DNA from: a virus
Strand: one strand, 5' to 3'
Virus record (IMG/VR): IMGVR_UViG_3300000234_000027
Span: 1 to 24,581 of that record
DNA: 24,581 nt
Shown here in pieces: positions 7,498-14,388 of the stretch. Below the pieces are notes generated by a model. It had not been told where the DNA came from and ran no database searches. It worked only from the letters and a program-made list of their open reading frames with translations. Made by a program: the position numbers and the translations under genes. The stretch's first letter is position 1. The number at the start of each line of letters is the position of its first letter.

Positions 7498-7999
7498 TGC
7501 AAACCTCTCCTGCGTACTTTAAAATTCTCTGTCTAAAATCTAATGGGTTATCGGCTATTTGAAAGGCGGCGTGAGCAGCTACATGAGAGGCGATATCTTT
7601 ATGAGCAACAACCTTTAGAATAGCATGAGCAGCAATGTTTGCGGCAACGTGAGAAATACAAGCGTTGTGTTCTGTTTCAACAACCGCTTGACACGATTCA
7701 CGGATGATAACGTCTGTAACCTCTGATTTTTCTACCGCTTCAATAGCTCGTCTTGGCCTAAGATCCTTCGGGTAAATTGCCTCAAATTTTGGCAAAACTT
7801 CCTTTGCGCAAAATATTGCTATTTTCATATTCTGTTCTTTTGAGAGTGCCCTAAAAAGCCAAATTGCCCAAGGTAAAAAATGTTCACCAACTTGCACAAT
7901 AATTTCCTCAAAGTTTTCACTTTTAACATTTTCCTCATACCAGACCAATCCTTCCTTACACGGGTCTAATTTTTTCAAATCATCAATAGTAAATTTCAT
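7490..7999 (-). CDS. Imm5-like helical protein, paralog 2
   Basis: A 169-residue helical protein. Residues 1-95 are nearly the same as those of the gene immediately upstream (7996-8517). It contains IFCAKEVLPKFE and LRPRRAIEAVEK, the 'CA..vLp.fE...P.D.RPR.AIEA' signature that I recall from phage proteins annotated as Imm5-like putative immunity proteins. The C-terminal half is Ala/His-rich (HVAANIAAHAILKVVAHKD), again like the His/Ala repeats of that family, and differs wholly from its neighbour. The ATG overlaps the previous stop by four bases (ATGA) and has GAGGTG upstream. Biochemical function is not established. Role in toxin neutralisation or anti-defence is inference. Confidence 0.75.
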   Translation of the reverse strand: MKFTIDDLKKLDPCKEGLVWYEENVKSENFEEIIVQVGEHFLPWAIWLFRALSKEQNMKIAIFCAKEVLPKFEAIYPKDLRPRRAIEAVEKSEVTDVIIRESCQAVVETEHNACISHVAANIAAHAILKVVAHKDIASHVAAHAAFQIADNPLDFRQRILKYAGEVCNE

Positions 8000-8517
8000 T
8001 CTTGCACCTCACAAATTTCTTTCACATAAGTTAAAACTCTTTTTTTAAAGTCCTGCGATTTACCCCTACTAATATTAATAGAGGCAGTAGCAGCCTCAAC
8101 AGTGCAGCGTGTGGCAAAATAAGTATAATTATCATCACAAGCGGCGGCGGCGGCATAAGCGGAAGCAGATGCGTAAGAGGCTTCATTAAATGCTTTTGTG
8201 TAAAAAGAAGCAAAAGAAGAAACATATTGGTCAACATTCTTAAAGTTTTCTGCTGCTTCTATCGCTTGCCTTGGCCCAAAATCGTTAGGGTGCTTCGCTT
8301 CAAAAATTGGCAAAACTTCTTTTGCGCAAAATAAAGCTATTTTCTTATTCTGCTCTTCCGTTAATGCCCTAAAAAGCCAGATCGACCACAACCAACAATG
8401 ATCACCAACCTGCACAATAACATCCTCGAATTTTTCACTTTCAATATTTTCCTCATACCACCATAAGCCTTCTTTGCATGGCCCTAATTTCTTCAGATCT
8501 TCAATTGTGAATTTCAT
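7996..8517 (-). CDS. Imm5-like helical protein, paralog 1
   Basis: A 173-residue protein starts at ATG 8517, four bases after GAGGTG. A longer TTG reading from 8529 is unlikely because the GAGGTG lies inside it. The N-terminal half (MKFTIEDLKKLGPCKEGLWW, then FCAKEVLP.FE and FGPRQAIEAAE at about 80-90) matches the downstream paralog at roughly 70 percent by eye. The C-terminal half is Ala/Ser-rich (YASASAYAAAAACDD) and unrelated to it except for the last 25 residues. The conserved front and variable tail suggest a common scaffold with changed binding surface. The first 17 bases overlap the lipoprotein gene. Confidence 0.75.
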   Translation of the reverse strand: MKFTIEDLKKLGPCKEGLWWYEENIESEKFEDVIVQVGDHCWLWSIWLFRALTEEQNKKIALFCAKEVLPIFEAKHPNDFGPRQAIEAAENFKNVDQYVSSFASFYTKAFNEASYASASAYAAAAACDDNYTYFATRCTVEAATASINISRGKSQDFKKRVLTYVKEICEVQE

Positions 8518-8827
8518 TACACACCTCAATTTTATCTATTTTAGTCTCACTCCAGAAAGGGCCATTAACTTGGCTAAAATAAACATATAGCGGCCCTGTT
8601 AGTTCTAGCTTATCGACTATAGGGTTAACTACGTCCAGCTCCATCGTTCTTTGTTCTACGGGAAAACAGATATCATCCTCGCAAGTAAGTTCTTTTCCGT
8701 AGTGAATAAACAGTCTCTCCATAGGCCCTTGAATATTCACTTTAAAAGGCTGCCTGTAACAATCGGTCAATATTTTTTCACCTTTTCCACAACCAATAAA
8801 CAAAAAAACTAAAAGTAAATATTTCAT
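8501..8827 (-). CDS. Phage-encoded lipoprotein
   Basis: The 108-residue product starts with a short signal peptide (MKYLLLVFLFIGC) with a lipobox-like LFIGC at residues 9-13, so it is probably lipidated at Cys13 and held at a membrane. The mature part has paired cysteines (TDCYRQ, LTCEDDICF, VCNE) that could form disulfides, consistent with export. It overlaps the previous gene by four bases (ATGA). In other phages, small lipoproteins expressed outside the lysis cassette can block superinfecting phages at the receptor. That is the leading guess here and is not shown by sequence. Confidence 0.7.
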   Translation of the reverse strand: MKYLLLVFLFIGCGKGEKILTDCYRQPFKVNIQGPMERLFIHYGKELTCEDDICFPVEQRTMELDVVNPIVDKLELTGPLYVYFSQVNGPFWSETKIDKIEVCNEIHN

Positions 8828-9075
8828 AACAACAAACCCCTTAGCGTTTTAATCGCTTCAATCTGGACAATACATTTTTCCGCATATTCCCACTGACCTA
8901 ATAGTTCAAAATATTCCTGTATCTTCTTAGCGTTATCTTCATATTGTGTTGGAAAATCAATTTTAAGATCATACGAACCATCCTTCCTCCACCTCTCAAT
9001 TCGCCTTGACAAATCTTGTTGACTGCTTAACTTACCCAACTCTTCTTTGATTAATTTTTGCAATAACTCAATCAT
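8824..9075 (-). CDS. Hypothetical helical protein (83 aa)
   Basis: An 83-residue, mainly helical, mixed-charge protein (MIELLQKLIKEELGKLSSQQ, then a central RRIERWRKDGSYD and a helical C-terminus ending LRGLLL). The ATG at 9075 has AGGAG upstream. No membrane segment, metal site or known motif is seen. It is translationally coupled to the lipoprotein gene by a four-base overlap. Function unknown. Confidence 0.7.
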   Translation of the reverse strand: MIELLQKLIKEELGKLSSQQDLSRRIERWRKDGSYDLKIDFPTQYEDNAKKIQEYFELLGQWEYAEKCIVQIEAIKTLRGLLL

Positions 9076-9117
9076 TTTCTACACTCCTAAAAACAATTTC
9101 GTTTAAATTTCTTTTTT

Positions 9118-9381
9118 TCACGGCCACACCTCCAATAAATGTCCAGCTAAATATACGGCGAGAAGTACCATTGCCATAGGTGCTGCGTTCCTTTTCCAGC
9201 CTACCTGTCCCCTTCTCCACCGCCAAAATAAAGCGGAAATTGTTTCACCATAATACAACCACCAAACAACTTCCATAGTCAAAAACAACATGCTAAAAAT
9301 TAGCATGGCCATAAAAAAATTCTCACTCGCAAAAATTAAACAAATTACTAGAAAAATTAAAATACTAATTGCCACCGTCAT
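9118..9381 (-). CDS. Small multi-pass membrane protein (87 aa)
   Basis: Hydrophobic segments are visible at about residues 3-19 (VAISILIFLVICLIFA), 22-42 (FFMAMLIFSMLFLTMEVVWW) and 69-84 (AMVLLAVYLAGHLLEV), with a basic loop (WRWRRGQVGWKRN, 53-65) between the second and third. The size and three-helix topology resemble class I holins, but the gene sits in the early replication region rather than by the endolysin. An inner-membrane exclusion or host-takeover role is equally possible. The ATG at 9381 has GGAGAGGTG upstream and overlaps the winged-helix gene by 17 bases. Confidence 0.65.
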   Translation of the reverse strand: MTVAISILIFLVICLIFASENFFMAMLIFSMLFLTMEVVWWLYYGETISALFWRWRRGQVGWKRNAAPMAMVLLAVYLAGHLLEVWP

Positions 9382-9757
9382 TCTTCACCTCTCCTGTAAA
9401 CCCTTTAATTATTTTTTTTAAATTCCTCACTTCTTCTTCCAACTCTCTTATTATCTCTTTTTTACTTTTTGATCTTTCATAGCTACTTGGCATTTTAGAA
9501 GTAACATCAAACAACAACACTCTTCTTCCTGTAACTGGACAAGAAACCTCCTTGACTTCATACACCGCACCCATTTTCACAAGCTCAGTAATGCGATTCC
9601 TAACTGACTCAGAAACACCGTTACCAAGAGCTTTCTGTACTTGCCCACCCGTTAATGGCCCAAAATTAAAAAGATACTCGTAAACTGCTAGTCTTTTAGA
9701 CGATAGCACTCCGCTTCTCAGTATCTCTCTATACACGTCCATACTTGTTAATCTCAT
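9365..9757 (-). CDS. Winged-helix DNA-binding protein
   Basis: Residues about 18-85 read as a winged helix. A helix pair (SSKRLAVYEYLFNFGPLTGG) leads to the recognition helix SESVRNRITELVKMGAVYEV, followed by a beta wing containing CPVTGRRVLLFDVTS. The C-terminal 40 residues are a charged coiled coil (SKKEIIRELEEEVRNLKKII) fit for dimerisation. Similar proteins occur in phage early regions as transcriptional regulators or replication accessory factors. The ATG at 9757 has GGAGG upstream and overlaps the Cro-like gene stop (ATGA), so the two DNA-binding proteins are co-translated. Confidence 0.65.
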   Translation of the reverse strand: MRLTSMDVYREILRSGVLSSKRLAVYEYLFNFGPLTGGQVQKALGNGVSESVRNRITELVKMGAVYEVKEVSCPVTGRRVLLFDVTSKMPSSYERSKSKKEIIRELEEEVRNLKKIIKGFTGEVKNDGGN

Positions 9758-9975
9758 TTATTCGCCTCCAAAAAGGTTTCAATCATCATTGCGTAAGTGC
9801 ATCGTCCTTTGGATTCTTTAACTATCTCCCTCATTTTTTTAATGCTCGGAAGATTTTTCAATCTCGCCCATTGGTGCGAAGAAGTTCGATCACACCCAAA
9901 CCGTCTCCCAAATTCTGACGGCCCTCCGTTTTCTTCAATCAATTCTGGTAAAGTAACTTGTTTTTTTATTCTCAT
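9754..9975 (-). CDS. Cro/YdaS-like helix-turn-helix regulator
   Basis: A 73-residue protein with a single helix-turn-helix at about residues 9-42: TLPELIEENGGPSEFGRRFG, then CDRTSSHQWARLKNLPS. The 'GG..EFGRRFG...S.HQWAR...LPS' pattern matches small Cro/YdaS-type phage repressors. It would bind operator DNA as a dimer. The likely target is the divergent control region at 11563-11727, where short palindromes are present. No matching CI-type repressor is seen in the window, so a lysogeny switch cannot be claimed. The start has AAGGA upstream. Confidence 0.7.
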   Translation of the reverse strand: MRIKKQVTLPELIEENGGPSEFGRRFGCDRTSSHQWARLKNLPSIKKMREIVKESKGRCTYAMMIETFLEANK

Positions 9976-9989
9976 CTTTTTATTCCTTT

Positions 9990-10301
9990 TTAAATGTAAT
10001 TTTCTAAATTCTCTTTTGTAAACGAAAAAATCGGAAAATTAATATTTAGTACGCTATTTTCAAAAATCTTTGCGAAAAAGTCAAATATAAAATCATTTGC
10101 TTCTTCTAAATGTTGAAAAGATTTTATCAATTTATGATCTTCCGTGATGTCCCACACTTCAAAAAAAAATAAAGTTCTTTTAACAACTAAAATATCTTCA
10201 ATCCATTCGTCGCAAAAACTCATAACGAGTTCTTTATAGCTAACCTCTTCTATTTGGTTAGTTTTTCTATTTAACATAAAAACCCTTTGTTCCTTTTCCA
10301 T
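9990..10301 (-). CDS. Hypothetical protein (103 aa)
   Basis: A 103-residue protein with a strong AGGAGGA site before ATG 10301. The composition is aromatic and acidic: SFCDEWIEDILVV, LFFFEVWDITEDH and a Phe-rich C-terminal half (FIFDFFAKIFENS). Predicted as a small alpha/beta domain, with no membrane helix. It lies between the helicase-loader-like gene and the Cro-like gene. No family recognised. Confidence 0.65.
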   Translation of the reverse strand: MEKEQRVFMLNRKTNQIEEVSYKELVMSFCDEWIEDILVVKRTLFFFEVWDITEDHKLIKSFQHLEEANDFIFDFFAKIFENSVLNINFPIFSFTKENLENYI

Positions 10302-10312
10302 TAAAATTCCTC

Positions 10313-10831
10313 CTATTGTTTAAATTCGATTTCAATATCACTACAATTCTTCAGTATCCTGTTTTCCTGCGCTTCTCTTTTTGAACGATTTAACTGGCCC
10401 TTGGCCAATTCTCTCAACTGCGCCCTCACCGTATTTACCTCATTATAAGTGATTGCGCATAAATCAGCCCACCTTCCAAACTTTTCCACGACCACAAAGT
10501 TTGGCCCTAATTCTTTTTTTACCTCCTCGATTCTTCCAGGCCCAAACTTTGAAATACAGCTAATAATATCCGAAGCTATCACATTTGCTAGGTCGATTGT
10601 CGAATCGCTAAAACCCTCCAAATTCTCGATTATTTCCGCCAACCTAGGGAAGTATATCAATCGACGGTGAAAACCTCTCAGAATCGAAATTATCGAACCT
10701 AGGGGGTATGTTTCAAGGTGATTCACATACCCGACAAGCCGTTCTTTCTTTTGCTCAGTGCCCAAAATAACATCAAGTGCGACAAGTTCATCGTAAATTC
10801 TAGCCTTTTTTTCATCTTGCGTTAAATTCAT
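10313..10831 (-). CDS. Putative helicase loader / replication accessory protein
   Basis: A 172-residue helical protein directly downstream of the replication initiator, overlapping it by four bases (ATGA). It contains YPLGSIISILRGFHRRLIYF then FPRLAEIIENL, similar in layout to phage helicase-loader proteins in which a short helical repeat precedes a 'P.lAEI' element. The C-terminal half (SKFGPGRIEEVKKELGPNFV and FGRWADLCAITYNEVNTVRA) resembles the tail of several phage replication accessory proteins. It would deliver the host DnaB helicase to the origin opened by the initiator. No P-loop is present, so it is not a DnaC-type ATPase. Assignment is by context and pattern only. Confidence 0.5.
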   Translation of the reverse strand: MNLTQDEKKARIYDELVALDVILGTEQKKERLVGYVNHLETYPLGSIISILRGFHRRLIYFPRLAEIIENLEGFSDSTIDLANVIASDIISCISKFGPGRIEEVKKELGPNFVVVEKFGRWADLCAITYNEVNTVRAQLRELAKGQLNRSKREAQENRILKNCSDIEIEFKQ

Positions 10832-11562
10832 TTTTCCACCCCCCGAAACGGATTTTCTGCAAACATTTGCGCAACCGATTTTTTCCCTTTTGCAAAATTT
10901 TTATTTTGGCCAATTTCCAAATAATCTTCCCAAACCGACACAAAACTAGAAAATTGTTTTATGAATTTTGTCTCGGTTCCAGCAACCGAAGAAGCGTAAT
11001 TTTTTACTGCCAACAAAACTTTTTCGTAGATTTCTTGGTTTTTAATAATTTTCCGTAAACGAGCAATTCCAATTTTTTTACCTTCCTTCCTCGGATACTC
11101 TAAATAAATAAAATCTAGGTCAAAGGTATCTTTTTCTTTTTCTTTGTATTTATCCTTGTATTTGTCCTTGTCCTTGTATTTGTATATATCCTTACACCCA
11201 TTTAAGGGGCTATTAAGCCCCTTAATTTCCATGACGCAACTGCTAAATTTATCAATTTTGCTCATCACACTTTTATGAACCCTGTTATTTTGATTAAGTT
11301 CCCCGTACTGAAAATCAATAAAACTTTGTATAAGGTAGCGTTCATCTCCGATGATTTTTAGCTTCTCGGCAAATACTCTTTCAATATCAACCTTAGTAAT
11401 ATCCTCCCCTATATGGAATGACATTGCTTCAAAATCGGCTAACCATATCCCTGCATGGTCACACTTATCTATCAGGTAAATCCATGCACATTTATATTTA
11501 GGCTCAAGTTTTCTAAACCAAGCGTGCCCCCATTTTTCTGTATCCGTAAATCTTTTTGTCAT
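10828..11562 (-). CDS. Replication initiator (lambda O / DnaD-like organisation)
   Basis: A 244-residue, three-part protein. Residues 1-100 form a winged-helix-like DNA-binding domain (TEKWGHAWFRKLEPKYKCAW, then DKCDHAGIW and SFHIGEDI). Residues 123-146 are a low-complexity K/D/Y linker. Residues 150-215 (YPRKEGKKIG, AVKNYASS, FVSVWEDYL) match the C-terminal domain common in phage replisome organisers. ATG 11562 is chosen over GTG 11571 because AAGGAG lies eight bases before it and overlaps the GTG. Imperfect tandem repeats and a 10-bp inverted repeat inside the gene are a candidate origin, as in lambda O. It heads the leftward early operon. Confidence 0.7.
   Translation of the reverse strand: MTKRFTDTEKWGHAWFRKLEPKYKCAWIYLIDKCDHAGIWLADFEAMSFHIGEDITKVDIERVFAEKLKIIGDERYLIQSFIDFQYGELNQNNRVHKSVMSKIDKFSSCVMEIKGLNSPLNGCKDIYKYKDKDKYKDKYKEKEKDTFDLDFIYLEYPRKEGKKIGIARLRKIIKNQEIYEKVLLAVKNYASSVAGTETKFIKQFSSFVSVWEDYLEIGQNKNFAKGKKSVAQMFAENPFRGVEK
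11136..11191. repeat. Iteron-like tandem repeats inside the replication initiator gene
   Basis: On the plus strand the unit ccttgtatttgt occurs at 11154-11165 and 11172-11183, with a half unit (ccttgt, 11166-11171) between them. A variant (ctttgtatttat) lies at 11142-11153, and T-rich decayed units precede it. The array encodes the K/D/Y linker of the initiator. Its spacing and AT-richness are like initiator-binding iterons, but a purely protein-level linker repeat is also possible. Confidence 0.6.
11202..11225. repeat. Perfect 10-bp inverted repeat (candidate origin hairpin)
   Basis: The arms 11202-11211 (ttaaggggct) and 11216-11225 (agccccttaa) pair perfectly around a four-base loop. There is no T-run on either side, so a terminator is unlikely. 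It lies inside the initiator gene, 11-20 bases from the iteron-like array, and may be part of a replication origin or a processing site. Confidence 0.6.
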
Positions 11563-11583
11563 TATATACACTCCTTTTTCTAG

Positions 11584-11621
11584 TTGCTTAAAAAACTACA
11601 AACAAAAAAAGATCATGTCAA
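11584..11621 (-). promoter_or_regulatory. Candidate leftward early promoter
   Basis: On the minus strand a perfect TTGACA -35 (11616-11621) is followed, 17 bases later, by TAGTTT as a weak -10 preceded by TG. It would drive the replication initiator gene and the rest of the leftward early operon. The -10 matches the consensus at only three of six positions, so control by an activator, or a different -10, is possible. Confidence 0.5.
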
Positions 11622-11627
11622 CAAAAT

Positions 11628-11650
11628 ATAAATTTATTTTTGTAAATTTA
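11628..11650. promoter_or_regulatory. Paired TAAATTTA palindromes, candidate operator
   Basis: Two exact copies of the 8-bp palindrome taaattta lie at 11629-11636 and 11643-11650, 14 bp centre to centre, between the two divergent promoters. The first extends to the 10-bp palindrome ataaatttat (11628-11637). The placement fits operator sites for the Cro-like regulator, but the DNA is so AT-rich that chance is not excluded. Confidence 0.35.
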
Positions 11651-11664
11651 ATTTAACAAAAAGA

Positions 11665-11692
11665 TTGACCAACCAGTTTTCATTATATAAAG
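11665..11692 (+). promoter_or_regulatory. Candidate rightward early promoter
   Basis: TTGACC (11665-11670) is followed by TATAAA at 11686-11691 with 15-bp spacing, or TAAAGT at 17 bp. The transcript would begin near 11698, about 30 bases before the recE-like start codon. The -35 matches five of six consensus positions. This probably drives the recombination operon 11728-14661. Confidence 0.55.
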
Positions 11693-11727
11693 TGAACCAT
11701 CAATTAAAAAACAAAGGAGTTTTAAAA

Positions 11728-12684
11728 ATGGAAATGGGAATCGAAAACTTTGTACTTGCTGATGGTTCAGAAGTAGTTTTACCTTCACTTATTGAAGGCA
11801 ACTACTCGAACCACTTTAAAGACAATTTTACCAATGAAGAACACCACTCAAGCTACGAAGCGATTAGTTCATCGTCGCTTAAAACAATTATCGACTCGCC
11901 TTTTAGCTATCTGTCTGCTTTAAAGGATAGACAAAATGGGATACAGAAGAAGCCGACCGCTTCAATGAAATTTGGAACAATCGCACACATGATGATTTTG
12001 GAACCTGAGAAATTCAGAAAGCGATTTTTAATTGCTCCGAATTTCGGCGATCTTAGGAGTAAAGAAAACCGATTAAAAAAAGAATTATGGACAATGGAAA
12101 CCCCAAAAGATTCAGTAATATTTAATACAATAGACGAGTTCGACGACTTTACGGGCGTGGTTAATGCTATTGCAAAACACCCAAAAGCAAGAAACATTTT
12201 CAAAGAAGGAGTAGCTGAGACTTCTGGATTCTATAAAGATGAAAAAACTGGATTGCTTTGCAGAATAAGACCAGATTTTATTTCTACCAGAAAAGATTTA
12301 AATCTTTTCCTCGACTTTAAAACTGCTAAATCATCCGCATATCGAGAGTTCCAAAATCAAATATGGGCGTATAGATATGATATTCAATTAGTAATGTATA
12401 GAGAAGGAATCAGGGCGATAACTGGAAGCTATCCAGACGCAAGTGCGTGGGTGGTAGTAGAGAATAAAAAACCTTACGAAGTTGCCGTTTACGAAGCCGA
12501 TTACAAGTTAATAGAAGTAGCAACCGAATGGTATCATTTCGCCCTAGCACTTTTGAAAAAATGTATTGTGGAAAAAAACTTTCCACAAAGGCAGAGAGAG
12601 ATTCAGAAAATGGGCCTTCCGATTTATGCAGAAATGGAAGTTATCCCGACAGATTTTTTAAACAATAACGAAGAGGAGAATTAA
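11728..12684 (+). CDS. RecE-like PD-(D/E)XK exonuclease
   Basis: The ATG at 11728 follows AAAGGAG by eight bases; an in-frame TTG at 11665 lies in the promoter and is rejected. The 318-residue protein has the phage RecE/DUF3799 layout. Helical SSSLKTII and PFSYL (about 47-62) come first, then FGTIAHMMILEPEKF with H87, then RPDFIS (D183), then LFLDFKTAKS with the D196/K198 catalytic pair, and a YDIQLVMYREGI helix (217-228). It would resect double-stranded DNA ends 5' to 3' to give ssDNA for annealing. It is the first gene of the plus-strand operon, followed three bases later by the annealing-protein candidate. Confidence 0.85.
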   Translation: MEMGIENFVLADGSEVVLPSLIEGNYSNHFKDNFTNEEHHSSYEAISSSSLKTIIDSPFSYLSALKDRQNGIQKKPTASMKFGTIAHMMILEPEKFRKRFLIAPNFGDLRSKENRLKKELWTMETPKDSVIFNTIDEFDDFTGVVNAIAKHPKARNIFKEGVAETSGFYKDEKTGLLCRIRPDFISTRKDLNLFLDFKTAKSSAYREFQNQIWAYRYDIQLVMYREGIRAITGSYPDASAWVVVENKKPYEVAVYEADYKLIEVATEWYHFALALLKKCIVEKNFPQRQREIQKMGLPIYAEMEVIPTDFLNNNEEEN

Positions 12685-12687
12685 AAA

Positions 12688-13479
12688 ATGGAAAATCAGT
12701 TAGTAGAAACAAATCAAAATTCTGGCCAGGTGATCGAGTCAAGCCGAGCGATTCAAGAAGTAAAAGCCGAGTTGCAAATGGCCAAAATGTTCCCTAGAAA
12801 CGAGCTGGAAGTTGCACAAAAAATCAGTGTTGCTTGCCAGCGTTTCAGTCTTGCAAGCGTGTCAATGTACTCTTTCCCAAAGGGTGGATCAACCGTATCA
12901 GGGCCATCGATCCGCTTGGCCGAAACACTCGCCCGATGTTATGGAAATATTTCCTACGGCTTTAAAGAGCTTGAGGCCACTCACGGCAAGTCAATTATCC
13001 AAGTGACAGCGTGGGACAAAGAATCAAACGTGCGAGCTGTTAGAGAGTTTGTTATTGAACATAAAATCAGAACATCAAAAGGCGAAAAGATTTTAGTTGA
13101 CCCAAGAGACGTTTACGAACACGTGGCTTCTCAAGCTCAGAGAAAAGTTAGAGCTGTTATTCTTGAAATTATTCCAGCCGAATTTGTCGAAGATGCCGTT
13201 GAAATGTGTAAAATCACTCTGAAAAAAGGAATGTCTGAAGGCCCATTGATCGATAGAATAAAAAAAATGATTACTGCGTTTGCTGCACTTGGAGTAAACG
13301 AGGAAATGCTTTCAAAAAGAATCAATCATGGCCTTGAAATTTGCACCATCGACGAAGTTGTTGAGCTTCAAAAGATTTACGTCTCGCTGAAAGACAATGC
13401 GACTAAAAGACAAGATTGGTTTGAGGTGAAAGGGATACCAAATACCGATAAAACAAGCGAACTAAATAAGAAAATTTAA
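12688..13479 (+). CDS. Probable ssDNA-annealing (RecT/Redbeta-like) protein
   Basis: A 263-residue protein contains a block widespread in phages. It runs MFPRNELEVAQKISVACQRF, then SFPKGGSTVSGPSIRLAETL, then YGNISYGF and VTAWDKESN, then a DPRDVYEHVASQAQRKVRAV segment. The family usually sits beside a RecE-type nuclease, as here, and is best read as a single-strand annealing or ssDNA-binding partner. It would coat the 3' tails made by the exonuclease and pair them with complementary strands. The start has GAGGAG upstream. The annealing role rests on gene neighbourhood; I cannot confirm it by fold. Confidence 0.6.
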   Translation: MENQLVETNQNSGQVIESSRAIQEVKAELQMAKMFPRNELEVAQKISVACQRFSLASVSMYSFPKGGSTVSGPSIRLAETLARCYGNISYGFKELEATHGKSIIQVTAWDKESNVRAVREFVIEHKIRTSKGEKILVDPRDVYEHVASQAQRKVRAVILEIIPAEFVEDAVEMCKITLKKGMSEGPLIDRIKKMITAFAALGVNEEMLSKRINHGLEICTIDEVVELQKIYVSLKDNATKRQDWFEVKGIPNTDKTSELNKKI

Positions 13480-13502
13480 TAATAATTTAAGGAGAATTTA
13501 AA

Positions 13503-14378
13503 ATGGAAACAGAGTTAATAGATGAAAGAAGAAAGGAAATTGAGGCTTACTCCCCAATGTTACAAGTGTTGGATAGTCTAAAGGAGAGGCATTTAAACGT
13601 CATAATCGACGTTTCTAGCGCTAGTGGAATGGCATTGGCGAAAGAAGGTAGGAGAGAGTTAAAAGATCTCCGTTTGTCACTTGAGAAGGCAAGAAAGGCA
13701 GAGAAAGAAGATTCTTTGGCCTGGGGAAGATATGTAGACTCTGAAGCTAAGAGAATTTATGACGTTATCTTTCCAATGGAAGAGCGTTACGATTTTGAAA
13801 TCAAAAAAGAAGAAAAGCGTATTGCAGATGAAAAAGCCGAAAGAATTAGAATCTTAGAGTTAGAGATACAAAAAAAGAAAGAAGAAGAAGCTGAAAAAAT
13901 TCGTGCTGAAATGGAAGAAAAGTTAAAAGCTGAACGACTCGCCAAAGAGGAAGCTGAAAAAAAACTTGCAGAAGAACGTGAAAAGATGCGCCTAGAACGA
14001 GAAGCGTTCGAAAAAGAAAAGAAGATAATCGAAGAGCAGCGACTAAAAATTGAGAGAGAAGAAAAAGAGAGAATGTTGAAAATTGAGAGAGAAGAAAAGG
14101 CCGCACGACTATTGAAGGAAGAATCTGAACGAGCTGACCGATTAAAAAAAGAAGCTGAGTTAAGAGTTATCAGAGAAGAAAAAGAAAAAATTGAAGCTGA
14201 AGAACGCCGTATCGTTAGAGAGAAGGAAGAAAAAGAAGCTGAAATCAAACGCCAAATAAATCTGAAAAAAACTAATGAGCTAGATGGGATTAGCCTTCTT
14301 ACCGCCTTCTTGATAAGATACGAAGAGGACGAATTTTTTTCGCCTGTAATTGTTGCTATAAAAGAGTTCCTTGGTTAA
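13503..14378 (+). CDS. Long coiled-coil protein of the recombination operon
   Basis: A 291-residue protein. Residues 1-100 contain an ordered domain (EAYSPMLQVLDSLKER, then EGRRELKDLRLSLEKARKAE and a YVDSEAKRIYDVIFPMEERY segment). This resembles the DUF1351-type proteins that accompany phage annealing proteins. Residues 100-260 are almost unbroken E/K/R/A heptads (KEEEAEKIRAEMEEKLKAER and on), a single long coiled coil. A small globular tail (LDGISLLTAFLIRYEEDEFF) closes it. ATG 13503 has AAGGAGA upstream. Role unknown; it may bridge or organise the exonuclease and annealing proteins on DNA. Confidence 0.7.
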   Translation: METELIDERRKEIEAYSPMLQVLDSLKERHLNVIIDVSSASGMALAKEGRRELKDLRLSLEKARKAEKEDSLAWGRYVDSEAKRIYDVIFPMEERYDFEIKKEEKRIADEKAERIRILELEIQKKKEEEAEKIRAEMEEKLKAERLAKEEAEKKLAEEREKMRLEREAFEKEKKIIEEQRLKIEREEKERMLKIEREEKAARLLKEESERADRLKKEAELRVIREEKEKIEAEERRIVREKEEKEAEIKRQINLKKTNELDGISLLTAFLIRYEEDEFFSPVIVAIKEFLG

Positions 14379-14388
14379 TAGGAAAAAA

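Noticed and set aside
8031-8237. Minus-strand 68-codon Leu/Pro-rich frame inside the Imm5-like gene
   Set aside because: Alternative frame of the Ala-codon-rich (GCN) segment; the main frame has the ribosome-binding site and a paralog.
12568-12586. 7-bp inverted repeat in the recE-like gene
   Set aside because: No following T-run on either strand and within conserved coding sequence; probably chance.
13787-14248. Minus-strand 153-codon Ser/Phe-rich frame
   Set aside because: It is the antisense shadow of the E/K/R coiled coil; GAA/AAA codons read backwards give Ser/Phe/Leu.
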